Part shown: positions 59,251 through 64,000 of the stretch, one piece after another
Position numbering within the stretch: the stretch's first letter is position 1
How the letters are laid out: the number at the start of each line of letters is the position of its first letter
From: Pyxicephalus adspersus
Taxonomy: Eukaryota; Chordata; Amphibia; Anura; Pyxicephalidae
NCBI RefSeq assembly: GCF_032062135.1
Contig: NC_092863.1
Coordinates: 20,112,490 to 20,176,489, forward strand
Direction: 5' to 3'
Length of the DNA: 64,000 nt
Position numbers and translations under genes: made by a program
The notes under the pieces: model-generated
What the model was told of the DNA's origin: nothing
What the model saw: only the letters and a program-made list of their open reading frames with translations
The model's database searches: none

Positions 59251-60204
59251 AGAAAATGACAACTTCCTGTCTACAAGTTTTAAAGAGAGAATACAACTCA
59301 AGGCACTTAAAAATGACTTTATTGAGTAAACAAGATGACACAGTGACAGCAGGATGCACCTTAAATAATCTGAGGATTTTGTAAAGTATTCTTCAAGCTT
59401 AATACACAGGTTTGGAAATAAAAACAAAATTCCCCAGTGAAACCAGACTTTCATAATAATTTGTTCATTAGGTAATTGCAACTGTGTTCACAGTCTCCTA
59501 AAAGTTTGGCCTATAAAAACATTTTTTGAAAAAAAAAAAAAAAATAGTCTTTAGACAAATAGTAAGCAATTAGCATTCATATATTACAGAGCAGCATGAA
59601 AAATGATTGACAGACAGCAAGGCACAACATGCATACCTCCCTACACCAAAGCATTAACTGAGAACCTGAAAATATTCAGAACACAAGGTTTAAAAACAAT
59701 GCATGGCAACTGAGCACAACTCCCGTAAAATTTCTATTGGCACATCTGCCATTGCCAGGGGGGCCACGAAAAAAAAAAAAATATATAAAGGCGTCACATA
59801 TATTTCATGTGGATTGAGGCCCTCAGTTTATTAAATAATACATTTAGTGCAATTCATTTTGATTTCTAATACATGGATTAAAATCTAACCAATCCATGAG
59901 ATGTGCAAAGAGCAGAGTATATACATAGACACACAATGGAATGTACTGTGTGTAGTAAATTACCAAGATAAACATGAAAGTGGTGCTCAAACCAGTCCAA
60001 AAAAGTCCACCTAATGGCCAGCAACTTGCTATGCAAGGATTGCTTATTTTATTTTATGTTCCTAAATGTTTCATGTTTGCCAATACAAGGATTTTATTAT
60101 TTCTCAGAGTGGCGTTATCAATACCTATTTTACCACTCTGTGCAAAGGTATTTTACATGCATTATAACATATTGAGTGCTTGTCTGGCAATGCTCCTGAA
60201 AACA
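59251..60204. other. Intergenic, nothing recognised
   Basis: AT-rich with A-runs at about 59.53 and 59.77 kb. No gene seen. Confidence 0.4.
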
Positions 60205-60330
60205 CATTGAGGTCACAGACATTCCCTCAAACATTAGCTTGTGAGAATCTTCCAGCTCCATGCGTTTCAATAGCAGTAATTGATTTCCACCAGGAAATGA
60301 GGGAATGTCAGAATCCCTGTTTTATAATTA
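60205..60330. repeat. Short interspersed element with 'GACATTCCCTCAA'-type ends, copy 2
   Basis: It has GACATTCCCTCAAACATTAG at left and GAGGGAATGTCAGAATCCC at right, which are inverted repeats. It shares 'agcagtaattgatttccacc' with the copy at 37425-37545. About 110 bp core, no coding function. Confidence 0.65.
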
Positions 60331-60473
60331 AAACCCATAATAATTTTAATAAAAAAAAGGCATCAATGTTATTTTTTTTTAGATGAATAAAAGTCTTGAA
60401 TCATTCTCAAAAGCTACCTTCCAATTAGCCTAGAGAACATGTACATCTTTTACACTGATTCCCAGACAGTGAC

Positions 60474-60876
60474 TTAAAGTGAAAGTAAACTAAAAACAAA
60501 AAAATGACACTTACCTTTAATCCTGCAGATCCCTCAATGGTGCTGGTCCTTCTTGAGATACCGTCCCATGTTGTCCTGGGATTCCCTTTGTAACGATGCG
60601 AGAACGAGTGACATAGCCGCTGCGAAGGGGGGGGAGGAAGAGAGCCGATCCTTCTACACATGCGTGAGATTGGCATCTTTTTTCTCTTAATGGAAAGGAC
60701 ACCCCTTCTGTGCATGCCTGAAATCAGGACATACGCAGAACGAGCAGCCAGAGCCTCCTGAGGCTCTGCCGTGGCGATCAAGACTTAAAGGCGCAGTGCT
60801 GCTTTTTTTTTTTTATTTAGAAGGGTTGTCCCCCCTTCTATGTAAAGTAAACAAGTGGAGTTTAGGTACACTTTAA
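60474..60876. mobile_element. TTAA-type non-autonomous DNA element, copy 1
   Basis: It is bounded by TTAA (60474-60477) and TTAA (60873-60876). The inverted ends are TTAAAGTGAAAGTAAACT and AGTTTAGGTACACTTTAA. The GC-rich interior includes a G-run and 'gagcctcctgaggctctg'. The minus strand carries AAAGGTAAGTG, a strong splice-donor-like site, also present in the copy at 44262-44648. TTAA sites suggest the Kolobok or piggyBac superfamily. No transposase. Confidence 0.7.
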
Positions 60877-62307
60877 AGTGTAAAAGCCAGGCATTTAGCA
60901 AGGGCAGCACCTGTATTCTTAATAATGGGTTACTTTGGATCCCCCCCCCCTTTAACCAATAATGTCAATAATATGTACCACATAGCATGGCTTTGAAAAG
61001 GATAAAATAGGAAGCTACGAGAGGCTGCTTGATCACTCATATGTGTGGTGGTAGTAGCAAACTGCCATTTGATATCCTTTACTTAAAAAGTTTTCAGGGT
61101 TTCTCTGCATTAAATAATAACAAGTGTATTTTTACACATTTAAATGTATGTATGGAGTCTATGTTTTCAGAATTAGGGCTTTTTATTCCTCAGGATTCAA
61201 AAGTGCCACTATTCTATTTTTAAAAGAAAATATAAATATATATATTTATTTATTATCATTAAAAATTAAAGCAATAAGGCAGCTTGGAAGATGAATTCAG
61301 TTGCAGATCCTCCCACTTTGTTGGTGGCAGTTCTCAACCTGGCAGCTCTCTGTTTTGATCACTTCTGGGATTGCACCTGCCAAATTCTAGGTCCAGAATG
61401 TAAAGCGATCAAAGAGACCTGCCACATAAAATGTACTATGACACAAATTTGTCAGCTCTTTGCGATAGTGAACAAAAAGTCCTTTGCGGCCGAGTAAAAT
61501 GAAAGTTTATGGATACTTATACCTGTCTTCAATAGAGCAGCTGTAAACATGTAAAATATAGTCACTCCACAACAGGATATAAATCATATGTAAGGTATTG
61601 GAGCCTTTTGAATAACAAAGCAAGGAATATTCTGGATAAGTTTGAAAACTGCATACTATACCTTCTAAGCAAATAATAAATAGGCTACCTGCTGCAACTC
61701 ATCCAGCCCTTCATATGAGCATAAAAAACAAAGGATGGAACCTATTTTTTCCATAATGCATTTTGTTGCAAACAAAATGAAAACATCCCAATGCCAGATT
61801 GCAAGCTAAAGTAGCCTTCTAGTCTAAGCTATCTAACTTCTGAATTTACCTTTTTTTGCCCACCACATAATGGGGTTGGACTATATATTACAGATCTTTA
61901 ACTATAGTGTACAAATAGAAAAACTTGTATAAACTTTGAAAGCATTTGGCAATGTGGGAGCATTGGTTTTAAAACGCAAACCACTTGAGATAACACATAC
62001 ATAAAATAAAATGGCCCATTCGCGGTCTAATGAGGACTGGTTTGAGACATGCCACAACAGTGTATAATAAATACTTCAACAATAGTCACAAAGAAAGTAC
62101 AGAAAGTAAGGATATGGATCCATTGTGCATTGGGTATCAAATACAGGAAGGTATCCTGCACATGGTCACCAACAAGGTGTAAGGCACTTTAGAGACCCCA
62201 ATACCAAAAGAAGGAATTAAGATTTATAAAAGCCTCCTGTACATCAACTTCAGAGAGAAGAGTAAACCAGTGCAAATTCCAGGCCCAGGCATGAGTTTTT
62301 CTTCTGG
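60877..62307. other. PGAP3 downstream region
   Basis: Sequence beyond the PGAP3 stop on the minus strand. It should contain its 3' UTR and poly(A) site, but several TTTATT-type hexamers occur in this AT-rich DNA and I cannot choose among them. The 68-codon frame at 61291-61497 (plus) matches no known family and is not called. Confidence 0.4.
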
Positions 62308-62368
62308 CTAGTCCACTTTTAATACAGAGTTCACCTTAAGCAGGTACAGGCTGTCATCTTTTAGGAAG
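62308..62368 (-). CDS. PGAP3: PGAP3, last coding exon
   Basis: A 61-nt terminal exon. After a TTTTTTTATATAG acceptor the frame joins AG|C (Ser) and reads FLKDDSLYLLK followed by VNSVLKVD and a TAG stop. Human PGAP3 ends with the closely similar FLEDDSLYLLK and a KFKLD tail, so the identity is clear. The very C-terminus has only one of the two lysines of the human KxKxx ending. Confidence 0.9.
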
Positions 62369-63627
62369 CTATATAAAAAAAGTAAAAAATAAATTATTAA
62401 CATTAACAAGAAAAATCAATATTTGATTTTAAAATGGTCACATTAGAATACATTAATGGTACTTAAAAAAAAAAAAAAAACTTTTGTGAATATTTGCAGA
62501 AACTGATGGGCCTTTAATCCTTAATAATTGTAAACTGGCACTATACCAAATTGTTATTTTTCTATTACACAGTATTTATTTAGCCCATAGTCCATAGTCA
62601 TGTCACTAATTGTCCCTCAATGGAGCTCACAATGTAATGTCCCTACCATAGTCATATGTCTTTAATACAGTCTAAGGTCAATTTTGGGGGGGAGCCAACC
62701 CTAACTGCACGTTTTTGGAATGTGTGAGGAAACCAGAGTACCCAGAGGAACCTGTAACCAGATTACAAGGAGAACCTGCAAACTCCATGCAGATAGTGTC
62801 CTGCCCGAGGTTCAAACCCGTGACGCAGTGCTGCAAAGGCCAGAGTCCTAACAGAGTGCCCAAGAACAATAGTATCATTTTACAATTTTCAAAAGTGGAG
62901 ATAAGGTTAACAAGCTTTAATTTGAATTTTACATTGTTGACAGGTATTGCTGCAATAAAGCAATGGATATTAGCAGGCAAGGCTGCCTGGGGGTACTAAA
63001 GGAGATAAAGGGAGTGTTTACCTGCTGTGGACAAACGCCTCTGCTTTCAGTTAATTTAAAGGGATTATAAACATGAAGTTGTGACTGCATATGGTGAACT
63101 GTTGCCGAGTAATATTACTAGCTGGCAAGCATGACCTACTAGAGATGTTTATTTTCTAATACCAAGGATATACATAAAAAACCTGGAAGCAAATATCTTT
63201 CTTTGGCTAAAGATGGAAATAGACTTATTAAATAACAAAGATATGCCTGTTTCCTAAAGTAAAAGTGCACCTAAAAAAGAACACCTCAGTAAAACCTATA
63301 GGACAATTGTTCTTTTCCCCGGTCTGCAACATCTCATGGTGATATATAAGGGTCTGAGCAGATTATTTATCTAGGTCTTAAGATAATAAAATATAGTAAA
63401 AATAGCTGTAATTAGGATTATCATTAATATAATTACTAATAAACAACCCCATTCATAACATTAAACTATTGAATGAATCATCTACACTACTAACAACAGT
63501 TTTGTTCCTCTCCTAGACACATTGAGCAAATGAAGGTGGGGTTTGAAATTTGAAGTGGAATCTTGCTTGCACAAATTGTAAATGACACCTTAAAAGGTTG
63601 CTGCACTGATGGAGAATTGTTACTTAC
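62369..63627 (-). other. PGAP3: PGAP3 last intron
   Basis: A 1,259-bp intron (GTAAGT donor, TATATAG acceptor, minus strand). It contains a SINE (62562-62861) and otherwise AT-rich DNA. Confidence 0.88.
62562..62861 (-). repeat. tRNA-derived SINE in PGAP3 intron
   Basis: It has the family tail ('acacagtatttatttagccc'), body ('cactaattgtccctcaatgg'), a partly rearranged core and the tRNA-like end ('gaggttcaaacccgtgacgc', 'gcaaaggccagagtcctaac'). It lies in the same orientation as the host gene. Confidence 0.7.
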
Positions 63628-63832
63628 CTATAGAAGAGAACATTCAATGGGATGGTGCTAAAGTGCCAAAGGGCATGGGCATCAAGCACCCACAAGAAAG
63701 GAGGGAAATCGAGCAGTTCTAGCAAAGCTAGGCTCTGTAGCAAGACCACCACCAGAACACACTTCCATAAGTATGGCTGGTGCGAGCGTCTCTTCAAACA
63801 CCATGCTAGCCACCACACTAGATTAACCATAC
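63628..63832 (-). CDS. PGAP3: PGAP3, penultimate coding exon
   Basis: A 205-nt exon of PGAP3 (post-GPI-attachment to proteins factor 3). PGAP3 is a multi-pass Golgi/ER membrane protein of the CREST hydrolase superfamily that removes the sn-2 acyl chain of GPI anchors during lipid remodelling. The exon reads [12 protein letters not shown], then a hydrophobic helix [39 protein letters not shown] follows, whose Asp and two His form the CREST-type active-site signature. The acceptor is CTCCTCTAACAG and the donor GTAAGT. Split codons at both ends agree with the neighbouring exons. Confidence 0.95.
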
Positions 63833-63930
63833 CTGTTAGAGGAGAAAGGAAACATGGTCACAGCATGGCCAGGGGTGTAGGAACACTTTGAATAACTAGA
63901 GAAGAAGTCAATGTAACAAAGCGGACTTAC
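63833..63930 (-). other. PGAP3: PGAP3 short intron
   Basis: A 98-bp intron with a GTAAGT donor (63930-63925) and a TCTAACAG acceptor, minus strand. Confidence 0.9.
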
Positions 63931-64000
63931 CAAAGCTAGCATTTGCTAGCATATTGTAGCTGTAGTCAAAGCGTCCCAGGGTAAGGTAAGACACATGGCA
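63931..64000 (-). CDS. PGAP3: PGAP3, internal exon (partial, runs off the window)
   Basis: The visible part reads HVSYLTLGRFDYSYNML followed by ANASFG, matching the HVSYLSL-FDYGYN region of vertebrate PGAP3, then a GTAAGT donor. The single trailing G joins GT of the next exon to make glycine. The 5' end of this exon and the rest of the gene lie beyond the window. Confidence 0.93.

Noticed and set aside
61291..61497. 68-codon cysteine-rich plus-strand frame
   Set aside because: No signal peptide or known cysteine pattern that I recognise. It is isolated in AT-rich DNA beyond the PGAP3 end.

Overview
The window looks like AT-rich nuclear DNA from an amphibian, most likely a frog. The protein-coding signal is vertebrate: split exons with GT-AG junctions and proteins that match vertebrate PNMT, PGAP3 and GPR39-like receptors. 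The background is dense in amphibian-type interspersed repeats. There is no sign of bacterial, organellar or viral gene organisation, and the species is not identifiable by eye.

Three genes are supported. (1) A two-exon GPR39-like class A G-protein-coupled receptor lies on the minus strand (about 17.85-21.39 kb, 366 aa predicted). (2) A complete three-exon phenylethanolamine N-methyltransferase gene (PNMT, the noradrenaline-to-adrenaline enzyme) lies on the plus strand (47.84-54.41 kb, 266 aa predicted), with a TATA box and poly(A) signals. (3) The 3' end of PGAP3 (GPI-anchor lipid remodelling) lies on the minus strand (62.31 kb to the window edge). PNMT and PGAP3 face each other tail to tail, as on human chromosome 17q12. 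These genes share a conserved neighbourhood, not a pathway.

The rest is gene-free by my reading and is mostly transposon debris. 0-17 kb: L1/Tx1-like LINE fragments (one split by a hAT element with 8-bp target-site duplications), L2/CR1-like LINE tails, a local tandem duplication, and several non-autonomous DNA elements. 17-24 kb: the receptor gene, with a hAT element carrying a 99-bp tandem array in its intron, then another LINE ORF2 fragment. 24-39 kb: unclassified DNA, Tc1-like and LINE remnants, and a hAT element. 39.8-42.3 kb: a GC-richer decayed retroelement with gag-like and SGNH-hydrolase-like coding pieces. 42-47.8 kb: DNA-element and SINE copies plus a mariner transposase fragment. 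54.5-62.3 kb: a fold-back element with a 76-bp perfect palindrome, another hAT, TTAA-flanked elements and SINEs.

I found no previously undescribed multi-gene system. The more unusual items are the divergent GPR39-like receptor, the SGNH-bearing retroelement relic, the perfect palindrome, the direct repeat bracketing PNMT exons 2-3, and the datable nested insertions. All gene calls rest on reading translations and remembered family features; no alignment or database search was run.
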